Notes: generated by a model from the sequence alone, not told the origin. 64,000 nt of DNA from Sesamum alatum (GCA_034509735.1 JACGWO010000013.1:16822136-16886135), one strand, 5' to 3'; positions 12,575 through 32,886 are shown, numbered from the stretch's first letter. A program made the numbers and translations.

Positions 12575-12830
12575 AAGAAAATTACGTTGGGCCATGGCGA
12601 GCAATTCTGGTGCGTCTCCGACGCCCCCTTCGTACAGGCAGCGGTTGCGGTGAGTCCAGAGAGCCCAACAGATGGTTAGAAAACGCGCGAACGATTCGCG
12701 ATCAAGCACGCGATGCACCCGGCGCAACCACGCGTCTCCTCCAGGCGACCGACCAAGCACAGCGGCGCTCGGGATGTGAGACAGGGCCCAAGTCAGAAAA
12801 CGAACCTTCCACCAGGATATGAAGGACGTG
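12575..12830 (-). pseudogene. LINE reverse-transcriptase C-terminal scrap
   Basis: Read on the minus strand, ARFLTICWALWTHRNRCLYE resembles the linker between the zf-RVT and RNase H domains of plant LINE ORF2. WWKVRFLTWALSH lies upstream in another frame. Only about 85 residues remain and the frame is broken. It is opposite in orientation to the gag-like gene, so it is probably a separate insertion. Confidence 0.55.
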
Positions 12831-12839
12831 GGTTTCTTC

Positions 12840-13665
12840 TAAATGTTGGTTTTCTGTAATGTATTTTTCTATAAATTTCTTTAATTTCCGCAATTTATGT
12901 ATTTTTCTGTAATTGTGTTAAATTATGAATTTTTCTTTTGTAATTTATGTTATTTTTTGTAAATTTCTGTAATTTATGTAATTTTCTGTTAATTGTATAA
13001 TTGTGAAAATTTTCTATAATTGTGGAATTTTCTGTAAATTTCCTCAATGTAATTTTCTGTAATTGTGGCAATTTTTTGTAGATTGTGTAATATATGTAAT
13101 TTTATGTAAATTATTTATTTTACGGGAAAAAAAATTCTGAAAATTGTAGACACTTTGTTAGAATTTTTTAAACTAAATCTGAATTTTTTTCTAATTCTTG
13201 AATTTTTTTGGTAATTTATGTAAATTTTTTCTGTAATTTTGTTAAACATTTTGTGTAATTTCTGAAAAAAATAATTGTAATCTCTAAATTTTTTTCTGTA
13301 ATTTCTGAAAATTTTTCTGAAATTTATGCAAATTTCATAAATTCAGCAAATTATGTAATTTTTAGTAAATTAATGGAAATTTCAATAATTTCGTACAAAT
13401 TTTAGGAACCTTGTTCGGATTTAGTATGAATTTTAGGAAAATTGTTGCGATTTACTAAAATTTAGGAAAAAATAATAGCAATTTAGTAAAAAATTTAAGA
13501 AACTTGTTGGGATTTAGTACAAATTTTAGGACACTTGTTGCAATTCACTACAAATTTTAGGTAAAAAAAATAGCGATTTAGTACAACTTTTAAGGAACTT
13601 GTTGGGATTAGTAAGAAATTTAGGAAACTTGTCGCGATTCAGTACAAATTTTAGGAAAAATAATA
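12840..13665. repeat. Two-block degenerate minisatellite inside the CACTA element
   Basis: Block one (about 12845-13370) repeats phrases such as 'tttctgtaatttatgtaa' every 15-25 bp. Block two (about 13380-13665) repeats 'gatttagtacaaatttta' followed by 'ggaaacttgttg', with a unit near 32 bp and about nine degenerate copies. No protein is encoded. Variable tandem repeats are common inside CACTA elements. Confidence 0.75.
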
Positions 13666-13841
13666 TAATATCTAAGTTTATATTATATTAAAAGGAATTT
13701 TAATATTGTAATATTTTTTAATAGTTTATAGTAAGTTTTAATATATTATACAGAAAACTATTATTATAATAGATTTTATAAATATTATACTAATATATAT
13801 ATTTATAATATACTATAGTTGTCATTTTAGGAGAATGACGA

Positions 13842-15375
13842 TTGGTGCTCCGGCCCCTCCCAAATGTGATCTTGGCCGCGGTCATGGCCAGACTACTCCT
13901 ACTCCCGCCATTCATGTGGCTGCACTCCCACCATCCCCCCCCCCCCACCAGTAGAGCCTCCAATGCCACAGGCCCCGCCAGTCGACCGGGCCACTCTAGG
14001 GTCATCGACTGTGGAGGTCGGCATTTCACAGGTCCCGAGGACCGCCAGTTCTTAGGCCCCCGCTCCTCGGTCATGGGATTTACCACCACCACCACCAGCA
14101 GCAGTAGCAGCAACACCTCCACTGCCACCACTGTCTGCACGTCACTACATCAGCCTCCGCAAGGCGAGGTAATTTAATAGAAAATATAAAAAATTATTTT
14201 CATTTCATTTTATTCAATTTTAATTTGTAATTATTTTTTCAGGTCCGACCAAGATTTTCACAGGCAATGCAATGGTGCCTAACCACTATCCTCATCCTTG
14301 AGGATGCATAAAGAAGATTCAGCAGGAGCACCTCCTGTTTTGGCTTGACAACCTTAAGGTAATTAAGATTTATCCAAAATTTTATTTACATTTTCAAACG
14401 TCAATCTTATCGATTACTAACGATTTTTTTTACTATGTCATGTAGCTTACTTACTAGGGAGATTGCGATGATGTGTCCATGTACAAGGTAGTCCGGTGGC
14501 AGGCCGGTCGGTTGCTGCGGAAGCGATTTTCGGACACTTGGGCTCAGTTGTCCCGACCGATTTGGTTGGCCGAGCAGATTTGGCGACAGCTACTGGAGTA
14601 CTGGGACAGCCCAGACTTTAAGGACATGTCGGCCAAGAATAAAGCCAATCGGGTAGCCAACTCGGCCGCAGCAGCGACCGTCTACCGAGGGGTCTCATCG
14701 TCCGTTAGCCACCACAAGAGAAGATGGTAAGTATCTTTTAAGTCGTTTGATTTTTTTAATGTATTGATTAATTGTTTAAATTTTTCTTTGATAGGAGACA
14801 CAAGTCGGTCGTCCGGTTAAGCAGATGGAGTTGTTCTCCAAGGTGTATAAGAGAGAGGAGGACGGGTAATTGAGTGGCCCGAGAGCGTCGCATGTGGCAG
14901 TAAGTACATTTTCAATTTTGTTTTGAATTTATATTATAATTTGATTTTTTTCGTACTAAGTCAAGTATCCCATTCGCAGGAGGCGTTCGAAAGGATGGTG
15001 GAGGAACAACAGACCCAACCACCAAATGATCAGCAAGATCCTCCATCCTTTTCTCAAGGCTCCGTGGCCATGACCAAGCAGTAGCTGTGGATGGCGGTAG
15101 CAGGCGACCGGAAGAGGGGTCGGGTATTCGGTCTTGGCTCCGAGGCCTACCACTCGATTGCTGGACTATCACAACCGAGCTCATCATCTGCTCCACCGGC
15201 CCGGCCACGACAAGAGCAACGCCCCGACCTCGATGATCAGGTCAGCAGGCTCGATGATCGGGTCAGCAGGCTCGAAGAAATCGTATTGCGTCTGACGACC
15301 AACAAGTCCGATCCTCCACCGGCCCCACCGGCCCAAGATCCCGCCGATCCCCTGACACATGACGACGAGGCATAA
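13842..15375 (+). pseudogene. TNPA-like protein (Transposase_24, Ptta/En/Spm family)
   Basis: This is the second CACTA gene, expected to bind the subterminal repeats. Probable exons: 13842-14170 (Pro/Ser/Thr-rich), about 14243-14358, about 14453-14728, about 14795-14898 and 14981-15375. The signature of Transposase_24 is clear: VSMYKVVRWQAGRLLRKRF, then DSPDFKDMSAKNKANR, followed by KQMELFSKVYKREEDG and KRGRVFGLGSEAY. The C terminus has a short heptad-like stretch (VSRLDDRVSRLEEIVLRL), plausibly a coiled coil for oligomerisation, then a Pro-rich acidic tail. In-frame stops near 14309, 14456, 14868 and 15082 break it. Exon borders are approximate. Confidence 0.75.
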
Positions 15376-15640
15376 GACGAGAAGCTCGATTCAAAACTAG
15401 ATTAGGATCGGATTTTGTGGTTTCTATATTTTTTTTCAAAATTTGTATTTATATTTTAAAAATAATTTTGTAAATACAGTATTAATTTTGTTATTTATAT
15501 TGTTACTTATTCTTGCTAGAAATTTATATAAATTTTTATATTAAACAATTCAACAATAAATTATAAAAATTAATATTATACTAATATAAAATAAAATAAA
15601 TTAATATTACATTAAAATAAAAAAGTTTAAATTAGATTTT
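15376..15640. other. AT-rich 3' flank of the TNPA-like gene
   Basis: Very AT-rich with no coding potential; probably the 3' untranslated region of the TNPA-like transcript. Confidence 0.4.
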
Positions 15641-16296
15641 GTAATGGCTTAGCATGGATTCTTGGAATACATCTCACCGACACACAACCTGGGCCAATTT
15701 CAAAGGCTGTTACAAAAGACGTATGTAGAACCACAACCGTTACAAACACTGAATGTACAGAACTTACAAAAAATGGTACAACACTGGTTAAGTAATCGTT
15801 CCAAACAGAGGTACAAAAAATGCTTGAAAAACTGTTCCAAGCCCATAAAAAACATGCGCAAGAGGTGTCGCGAAGACCGTTACAATTGTGGTAACATACA
15901 CATTACAATAATAGCTACAAACACCGTTAAAAAAAAGATCTAACTGTTATAAATACAACTGAAATGACCTTTCCAATTGTAATACACAATTATCACATTT
16001 TGTCTAACAAAAGCCATACCAAATAACTATCTTATTAATTCACACTGGCCGTTCCAAATAGAGCTGCAAAATCAATTCTGCTTTAGGTCAATTTTTGTAA
16101 CAGTATGTTCATCCGTTACACGGTTCTCGGGAAATTGGAACAACTTTTACGGTTGCCGTTACAATTATTTTTTAACTCATATTTTTTAAGCGGAAGTCTA
16201 GCCGTTACAAAAACGATTACAAAATTTAGGAAGCCGTTACAACTTTTTACTCGGTCGTTACAAAATCTGTAGCAATAAATTGATTTTTTTGTAGTG
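15641..16296. repeat. 3' subterminal repeats of the CACTA element
   Basis: The CCGTTACAA or CCGTTCCAA motif recurs, for example near 15735, 15800, 15878, 16048, 16150, 16202, 16232 and 16255, mostly in one orientation. It mirrors the 5' subterminal block and ends at the terminal GTAGTG. Confidence 0.75.
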
Positions 16297-16299
16297 TAT

Positions 16300-16788
16300 G
16301 TACGATTACAAAATTTTAATTATAATTTTGGAGATAAGATTTTAGATAAATATAAAGTAAATATTTAATATATATATATATATGTACAAAATAGATGATA
16401 TTTTGAACCAATAAAAATATTTCTTGACAATTTAAAATTTTAAAATTACCATAAATTATTCAGTCAAAATTGGTTTGATTTTGGTTAACCATCATATTGT
16501 TATATATATATAGATATGTACAGAAATATATGGTTCAATTTACCCCACTGTGCGCATTTTTTTTCAATATTTTTTTATTCGTCCTTCTTTTCTCTTTTCC
16601 TTTTCTTTTACTTATTCTTATTCTTTCTCTCCTTTTGTTTCTGCTTCCTTTATCCTGTTCTTGCTGTTTTTACAAGTTTTGCAATTACCTTGTGTTAAAG
16701 TTGGAAAAGTGCCAAATTAAATAATTGCTTAAAATCTTCCTAGATATTATTTATTGATATTTCATAAATACAATGATTGTAAGGATGC
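16300..16788. other. Continuation of the tandem array, then AT- and pyrimidine-rich DNA
   Basis: Up to about 16420 this is the third unit of the array interrupted by the CACTA element. From 16500 to 16700 it is strongly T/C-rich on the plus strand. No gene was recognised. Confidence 0.5.
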
Positions 16789-17309
16789 CACTACAATAAA
16801 ATATCTCAATAACAACGAAAAAAACTAGCATCGAATTAATTAGCAATTAAAATTCTAGCTGCTAATTTACATTATTTAATACAAAAAATTTACTTGCTAA
16901 TACACTTAGAAATGAAATTTTAGTTCCTAATGAATTTAGCAATGAAGTAACAAAAATGTTACTTAGTAATTAGTTCGACGCTGAATTTACACTAAAAAAA
17001 AAATTAATATTAGCTACATTTTTAATAACCATGGCTAAAACCGTGGTAAATAACTATTATTAACTATGCTTAAATAAAACCACGGCCGACAACCGTCAAT
17101 ATTAGCTACATTTTTAATAATCATTTAGCCATGAAAAATATTTTAGTCACCCTCACAAAAACCACGGACGACAACCGTCGCGTCGTCATAATTAATGACT
17201 ATTCGCTACAGTTATTTAGTATTAACCATGACAATTAGCCATTGTTAAATGTCATATTTTTTTGTAGTAATTAGCATAATTTTTTTTATTAAGTCATTTT
17301 ATTGTAGTG
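16789..17309. mobile_element. CACTA-type MITE carrying a nested CACTA MITE
   Basis: The outer ends are CACTACAATAAAAT and ATTTTATTGTAGTG, with target duplication TGC at 16786-16788 and 17310-17312. The left half resembles the MITE at 1924 (tagcatcgaattaattagc, then agttcgacgctga). Its right half is interrupted by another element at 16990. Confidence 0.85.
16990..17269. mobile_element. Nested CACTA-like MITE
   Basis: It starts CACTAAAAAAAAAATTAATATTAG and ends ATATTTTTTTGTAGTA, so the terminal G of the usual GTAGTG is changed. It contains repeated 'attagctacatttttaata' and paired 'aaccacgg.cgacaaccgtc' segments and has no homology to its host MITE. A flanking TTA/ATTA is compatible with a 3-bp target duplication but is not clean. 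Confidence 0.6.
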
Positions 17310-17466
17310 TGCAAAATCTTAATTTATTAGGATGTACCTTCTCAAACATTGGAAACGTTAATTAACGTTGTGTTTGTAATTTGAATTTCAGCGTTGGTGA
17401 CAATAATAAATAAATAAAGCAAAATGAAAAGAAAATGAGGGTCAGGTGTTGAATTGTAAGTATATA

Positions 17467-17622
17467 TATATATATGTCATTGAAGTTAAAATATACTTTT
17501 CCTTTTCTTTTTTTCTCTTTCGGATAATTTATCTAGCAGAATCTAAAGATATATACTAAAAATGTGGGGTACGGAGTGTACAACAAGCTATATATAGCTT
17601 AAGTTTCCAAAAAAGGAAAGGT
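17467..17622 (+). repeat. Direct duplicate of the gene-proximal promoter segment, copy 1
   Basis: About 150 bp matching 18268-18415 in the same orientation, with shared phrases 'cagaatctaaagatatatac' and 'aagctatatatagct'. The two copies lie about 800 bp apart and a TIR-bearing insertion sits between them. Confidence 0.75.
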
Positions 17623-18060
17623 ATATAGCTCTATACCTTTCCTGATGTTTGACAGAATTATGAATATTCCCTTGTTGTTTCAAATATTATAAATATTCCC
17701 TGAGATTTGTAATTTTTAACCAATGGCCTGAAATTATTCATTTTGCCCCTCTTTTTTTTTTTATTTTAAAAAAAATTGTAGAAGAATCAGCCAAGACAAA
17801 TTACATATTGCTCATCTGTATAAAAAACGTAAGAAACTTCTCGCTGCGCTTTTTTTCCAAAAAAATTTAAAAAAATTTTAGAAAATAATTCAATTTTCAT
17901 AAGGGCATTTTGGTCAGTTCACCTATAAAAATTGATGGAAATGAGTTATTTGTTAGGCGGTTACAAACCTCAGAGGGGTATTTATACTTTTTGAAACAAC
18001 AAGAGGGTATTCGTGATTATGCCAAACTTTAGGGAAGATCATTGTAATTCACCTGATCAG
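17620..18060. mobile_element. TIR-bearing MITE, about 0.4 kb
   Basis: The left segment GTTTGACAGAATTATGAATA and following 'ttcccttgttgtttcaaa' mirror the right segment 'tttgaaacaacaagagggta' and 'ttatgccaaac'. The inverted repeat is at least 60 bp long with mismatches. Exact ends and target duplication were not resolved. The interior is AT-rich and non-coding. Confidence 0.6.
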
Positions 18061-18267
18061 ATTCTAATTTTTACAACGGGTTTGCAACGGCGGTCATTAG
18101 CGGTTGTTTTTTCAGGTGTGGCAAAAACATTAGCCATGGTCAAAATCAATTTATAAATGTAACAAACAAATCAATTTCTTTGAGTATACTTTCCTAAAAA
18201 GTTAAAATACGAAAATATCAAATGATCTGATTTACGTGATAAAAAAGACGCATTTAATCTTGCATAT

Positions 18268-18415
18268 GTCATTCGAAGTTTAAATATAAAATACTTTTCT
18301 TGTCTTTTTCTCTTTGGGATAATTTAACTACCAGAATCTATAGATATATACTAAAAATGTGTGGTGCGGAGTGCAGAGCAAGCTATATATAGCTAAGTTC
18401 CACAAAAGGAAAAAT
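18268..18415 (+). repeat. Direct duplicate of promoter segment, copy 2
   Basis: Partner of 17467-17622. This copy lies 70-220 bp upstream of the TATA box of the beta-glucosidase gene, so it may carry its proximal promoter elements. Confidence 0.75.
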
Positions 18416-18486
18416 TAGATTCTAATGTTTGGGCTTTAATAAGCTTAGTTGCCAAGCAAGTAATTGGATTCTTGCAACGGAGCACC

Positions 18487-18494
18487 TATAAATA
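18487..18494 (+). promoter_or_regulatory. Probable TATA box of the beta-glucosidase gene
   Basis: TATAAATA stands 88 bp upstream of the first candidate start codon, a normal plant spacing. Transcription would be expected to begin near 18520. Confidence 0.55.
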
Positions 18495-18574
18495 TGTGGA
18501 CTGCCTCAATTCATTTTACATAAGCCTTAGAGAAAAACAACAAGGTTAAAACACAAGAGTATATAGTAGTTGTT

Positions 18575-27958
<9,384 letters not shown>

Positions 27959-28072
27959 CTGAAAGCAGCTACTTCAAGACTGAAATCGATGCTTTATGCA
28001 TTGCTTGTCTTTATTGTATTTTTTTAAGTGTGTGGTTTGATCATGAATAACTGCTGGTTGTGCAATTCCAAT

Positions 28073-28078
28073 AATAAA
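28073..28078 (+). promoter_or_regulatory. Candidate polyadenylation signal of the beta-glucosidase gene
   Basis: AATAAA lies 115 bp after the stop codon in a T-rich 3' region. Confidence 0.5.
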
Positions 28079-28154
28079 TGGAGCCCTAGCTATCATGAGG
28101 CCTCCACCAGAGTGTGCTTATGTATTGTTGCAATGTGTGTTGTATTTTTATAAA

Positions 28155-28186
<32 letters not shown>

Positions 28187-28595
28187 CAACTTAATTATGA
28201 TCATTACATGGTTTTTATTTATTGTCTTTATCAAATTTGATGGGTAATTAAATTGTTTACAGGTGATACATTATATTCTCTCACAAATACTTGAATTATA
28301 TTTTGTTGAGTATTATAATAAATTTTTAATTATTTTAATTTCGAGTAATTTAAAATAATTTCTCCAAATTCTTTTTTTTAAATCAAAATTCATCTATTCA
28401 AATATAGTTTAAGATATTTGATATGAACAACAGTACACTTTGAGTGCTAATTTCCAAAAACTTATCTCCATATGGACAAATTAATAAAAACTAGCTACAT
28501 GATGGATAGTAAACGTAAACACAACTCTACTTAATTAATACTAATTAGGACAGTAATATTTGAAAACATAATCTATGTCCCATCAAAGTATATGT
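28079..28595. other. AT-rich intergenic DNA with a (TA)n tract
   Basis: An AT microsatellite spans about 28157-28185. Nothing else was recognised. Confidence 0.5.
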
Positions 28596-28680
28596 CACTA
28601 CAATATCAGAGACAAAAAATTAGAGACGTATATAGAGACAAAAATTAATTTTTCCTTAAATTATTAACAAAGTTTAAGAG
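28596..28680. mobile_element. Left end of a CACTA-type MITE
   Basis: CACTACAATATCAGAGAC followed by repeated 'agagac' phrases matches the terminal family seen at 37170-37424 and 55446-55705. The other end was not found; it may be cut off by the MITE at 28681. Confidence 0.4.
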
Positions 28681-28867
28681 GGTGTTTGGCTAAGCTTTTT
28701 TAAAATATCTTATAAGTTCCTACATCTTATAAGATGTTTTAGGAGCTTATAAGATGTTGGATCTTATTTTGAAAATAAGCTCTTGAAGTGTTTGGATAAA
28801 ATAAGATATTAAAGCTTATAAGATGTTTTCACATCTTATAAGATGTTAGGGTGTTTGGCATAATAAG
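28681..28867. mobile_element. hAT-like MITE with 'GGTGTTTGGC' ends
   Basis: Ends read GGTGTTTGGCTAAGC and an internal or terminal GGTGTTTGGCATAA. The interior repeats 'tcttataagatgtt' in both orientations, so it can fold strongly. A related copy lies at 46105-46285, ending GCTTAGCCAAACAC. Confidence 0.5.
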
Positions 28868-29263
28868 GTCTTTTTATTGGTAAATTGACCAAAACGGATA
28901 TGATACTATTAAAATTAAATAAATTATTATTTTTGTTGACATATTTTGTATTTGAATATTTTTAAAATAATTTCATAAATAGTATACATTACTTTAACTC
29001 TAAATAAAAATTAATACATTTTTTTCCAAAAATAAAAAATTGAAAAATTATTATCTTTAAACTTTTAATCGAAATAATATTAACATTTATGCTAGTCGAA
29101 TATTAGCATGAATATATAATTGATATATATTTTTTATTAATTCAATTACTACTTTTAACCATATTATAATATATAATATCATATTTTTTCATAATTATAA
29201 TAATAAAAATGAATATTAATATGTAATTAATGTCATAATTATATAAATATGAGAAGAAGAGAT

Positions 29264-29268
29264 GATAT

Positions 29269-29314
<46 letters not shown>

Positions 29315-29347
29315 AACGAGGAGAAAGGGGAGGGAGGCAGCGATATA

Positions 29348-29388
<41 letters not shown>
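29264..29388. repeat. (TA)n and (GA)n microsatellites
   Basis: A TA run is followed by two GA runs separated by 'aacgaggagaaagggga'. The mirror copy is at about 63510-63625. Confidence 0.85.
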
Positions 29389-29391
<3 letters not shown>

Positions 29392-30291
29392 TTTTTTTAG
29401 GAAAAAAATGCAATTTTGGTCCAGTAATGTAGGGGTGAGGGCACTTTTGGTCCAGGGCCTTTTTAGAATAGTGTTTTAGTACTTTAATTTGAAAAAATTG
29501 GCGATTTTGGTCCACTAAGCCCTAATTTCGCCGGAAATTGTCACATGGGGCGCACGTGTCCTGTTAAATTTGGGGCTTTTTCACAATTTGGCCACCAAAG
29601 CTGACGTGTATTAAAATATTCCGGCCACACCTTATATAGCATTGCTGACGTGGTTTAAAATATCCCGTCACCTGCCAAATCATCCATTCACACCATGTCA
29701 CTCGAAAACTTGGAGGGAAAAGGGAACGACATCGTCTGTCACGTGTTGAAGTCAACCTAAAAGCCCTAGAGAAGTTCAGAGGAGCAAGAAACCCCAAAAT
29801 TTGTGAAGTTAACCTACTGCGAGAGAGAAGAATCAATTCATTTTGGTGTTCGCACGTCGAAAAGGTGACTTATCAACGGCTCTTGAAGACGGAAGTTGGT
29901 GAAGATGGTGATGTTTCGAAGCGAAAGGCACCTTGACATGCCCCCACCTGCTTACCGTGAGTCCCATTTACAATATGTGCTTTTTCGGTGGATTTTGGGA
30001 TAAAAGAACATCTTTTTAGGAAAATAGATGCCACATTTGTTTATGTTTGTTAAAGGAGAACCACATTTGTTTAATGCCATGACTGGTCCCCCCCACCCCA
30101 CCCCGAAAGTGAGAATCTTGCTTTTCTGTCGTGTTGCTCTATTATTATTAATGAAATGTGGCCAACATGTGGGGTAGTGTACTATATTGTTATTTAGTAT
30201 TATATTGTTTTGAATCTTGCTTTTCTGTCGTTGTTGCTTGAATGTAGTATTCTGAAAAAAAAAAATTTATGTCTTCTGTTTTTATGGTTGG

Positions 30292-31270
30292 CAGACCCTG
30301 AAAGTCAGAGCATAACTGTAGCTATGCATTATGGTGGGAGGGTACAAACATGCCAATAGCTAGATATATTGGTGGAAAACTGAAAAAGTTTGACTATGTC
30401 AATGCAACACACATGGACAAACAGAATCTGATCTTCTGGCTGACAATTGTGGAATAAATAGGGAAGGAATTAGTATTACATTATTATTAATGGTGGGTTT
30501 AAGTTATTATATAGTGATGATGATATTCAACTGCAAAGGTTTGAATCATTTGGAGAGTAGACAATTAATATATATGTTGAGTATTCACTACAAGAAAATA
30601 GCTTAATAGCAACGAAAAAAGTTTGTTGTTGAAATCAGCATCGAGCTAAATAGCAAATAAAATTTCATTGCTAATCTACACTACTTAATATATATTTTAA
30701 ATAATTCGTTGCTAAACTTGTTAGCAAGTAAAATTTTCATTGCTAAATTCAAATTGCAAGTATATTTTTTATATTAAATAATTCATTAGCAACGAAAATT
30801 TTAGTTGCTAATTAGTTCAAAGCTGATTTTTTTTCGTTGCTATTGGGCGTTTTTCTTGTAATGTATAAACCCCCATCACCTGAAGAGATTGCTGTTGAAT
30901 GTGGTGAAACAGGAAACTGCAGAAAAAAAAAAAAAAAAAAAACAAAACATAACAAAAAAACAGAGTAAGAGCAAAGTAAGGGTAAGCAACAACAAACATA
31001 TTGTGGTCTGATGATGATGAGTTTGTGTTTTTCGGTGAAAATGAGACAGGATGTGCTGTGGGGGTAGATGAGACAAGATGTGCTGTGGGGGTAGATGAAA
31101 CAGGATGTGGTGGACCAAAAAATGGGGATATTGGGATCAATGAAGGTGATGTAGAGTTAGATGATGAGGATGATTCTGAAGATTTTATGGAAAATGAATA
31201 TGACATGTGGGGTACTTGTACTGATGATGATGATCTTTTTTTCCAATTTTGTGGATGGAAACAGTATTGA
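30292..31270 (+). pseudogene. MURA-like N-terminal exon of MULE-2, split by a MITE
   Basis: An intron probably ends at GGCAG (30292). The exon then reads, across frame breaks, like the PB1-like N terminus of plant MULE transposases: VAMHYGGRV, a segment with NCGINREG, GGFKLLYSDDDIQL and INIYVEY. A CACTA MITE (30586-30863) interrupts it directly after IYVEY. After the MITE the frame resumes with YKPPSPEEIAVECGE. A poly(A) stretch and an acidic region (GDVELDDEDDSEDFME) follow. No catalytic domain is present. This N-terminal half cannot be an active transposase. Confidence 0.65.
30586..30863. mobile_element. CACTA MITE inside the MULE-2 exon (left arm)
   Basis: It starts CACTACAAGAAAATAG and ends TTTTTCTTGTAATG (the last GTAGTG changed to GTAATG). 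The right flank is TAT; the left flank reads TATT here but TAT in the mirror copy, so the target duplication is TAT with one extra T. Confidence 0.85.
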
Positions 31271-31692
31271 GCTTGGGGGGATTCTGAATCTGAGGATAAA
31301 AACTTTCAATCTCTATTTCTGGTTTTGAAATTATAAATTTTAGTATCAGAAACGAAAATAGAGAGGGATTGGCAGAAACTTAATTTTTTTTATTATTTCA
31401 ATATATGATTTTTTTAAAAAATTTTGGAGATGTCGTCCGTCTCTAAAGTCAAAATTCAGATAATTCAAAACTATAATTGTTACTCACTTGCTTCCCGTCC
31501 TTATTTTTGTATCTATCTTTAAAAAAATAGACATATTTTTAAAAACTAGTGCCAAGACAAAAAATAACTAAATAAACAAATAATTATAATTTTAATAAAA
31601 ATAAGTGATAAATAATTAGAAGTCCATGCCTAGGAAATATTATATTTAAAAAATAATAAATTAGAAAAAATGGACTTTTATAATTTAATTTA

Positions 31693-32005
31693 TGGCAAAA
31701 TGCTTTTTTTTGTCCCGTAAGATTAGGGCATTATTTGTTTTGGTACCACAACTTAGGTACGTGGCTGTTTTAGTCCCATAAAACACGTTTTTCAGTTTTT
31801 TTGGTCCCATAAAATACATTTTTCAGTTTTTTTGGTCCCAAAATGACATGATATTTTTGGGACCAAAAAAAATTGAAAAATGTGACATTTTGGGACCAAA
31901 AAAAGTGAAAAACGTGTTTTATAGGACTAAAACAGCCACCTACCTAAGTTGTGGTACCAAAATAAATAATGTCTTAGTCTTACGGGACCAAAAAATATTT
32001 ATCCC
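31693..32005. mobile_element. Hairpin MITE (MULE-type), 313 bp, left arm
   Basis: The 9-bp target duplication TTTAATTTA is exact (31684-31692 and 32006-32014). The two halves are near-perfect reverse complements (cccgtaag...ttaggtacgtggctgtttta against taaaacagccacctacctaa...ttacggga). It would fold into a hairpin of about 150 bp per side. Non-coding. Confidence 0.88.
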
Positions 32006-32886
32006 TTTAATTTACAAAACATTATTTATTAAATAAATAATCCAATTGAAAAACTTTTACTATTAACATTACATATTTATATAAAATAATATTTCAAATA
32101 CTTTAAATTCTATCAGTTAAAAACAAATTAAGAAATATGACTCTTTCTTAAGAATATTTTTATTACAATATATAATTTAGTCTAAAATAGTAAAGAGTAA
32201 AGAAAGAGAAGTCAAATTTTTTTTCTCGCCTTGTTTCCTCTTCTTTCTCGTTTCTTCCTCTTGCCTGAACTCCACCACCTTTCTTCTCATCGACGAAGTT
32301 TTCGTGGTCCCTTATCGATCTAGTGAAGCTCAAGTTTTTCCGATAAAAAATTCATCTTCTCTCGGAGCTTGCTGAGTTTTCTCCTGGTAAGTTAAATCAT
32401 TAATCCAATTAACGACGTCTCTACCATTTGAAAATTTCTCACCAGTAGAACACAGTTAAAAATTTTAATTGAAAGGAACTTCAATTGAGAGGTTCTTATT
32501 TCTGAGCCACTTTTTTTAGGATTCCACTTCTTTTTCTTTTGGTTATTTGGAATGAATTGTTTCGAATATGGCAAAATTTCAAAAAATTGGTCATGTAAGT
32601 ATGGAGGGTGACAAATAAGTCCCCTAAGTACAAGGCTGGTAATTTTAAATCCTCTAAGCTATAAATTTTGTAGCAATTTTCGTCCTTTCGATCATTATAA
32701 CTTGGGGCTTAGGGTTCGACGGCCTACTGTATTTTTTTTAACCAGTCAGCAGCCAACATGGATGCTGACGAGGCAATGGCGGGAATAAAGTGCCATCCTC
32801 CCGCTTTCATCTTCCAATATATGTAAAAAAATAAATTTCTCTCTCCTCATTCTGCAAAATCGCCTGAAGTGAAGAAAGAAAGCTGA

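Larger units (their letters stand above)
3482..16296 (+). mobile_element. Complete CACTA (En/Spm-type) DNA transposon, 12.8 kb
   Basis: The left end is CACTACAAAAAAATG and the right end is TTTTTTTGTAGTG, with the 3-bp target duplication TAT at 3479-3481 and 16297-16299. Inside, in order: a subterminal repeat region, a TNP2-like gene (about 4430-8163), a non-coding spacer, a gag-like DUF4283 gene, a reverse LINE scrap, a minisatellite, a TNPA-like gene (13842-15375) and a second subterminal repeat region. This is the two-gene layout of autonomous CACTA elements. Both genes are broken by stops or frameshifts as read here, so current autonomy is doubtful. The structural call is strong because ends, target duplication and both gene families agree. 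Confidence 0.93.
29390..31290 (+). mobile_element. MULE-2, 5' half only (left arm)
   Basis: It opens with 'atgcaattttggtccagtaa' and related 'ttttggtcca' repeats typical of a MULE-type terminal repeat. A leader and the first part of a MURA-like gene follow. The transposase core and second end are missing; homology to other copies stops near 31290, where the flank of MULE-1 begins. Confidence 0.6.

Noticed and set aside
29216..29515. Open frame with long Ser-Leu repeats
   Set aside because: Translation of GA and TA microsatellites.
31001..31270. Acidic open frame as a separate host gene
   Set aside because: It continues the MURA-like N-terminal exon of MULE-2 after the MITE and the A-run.
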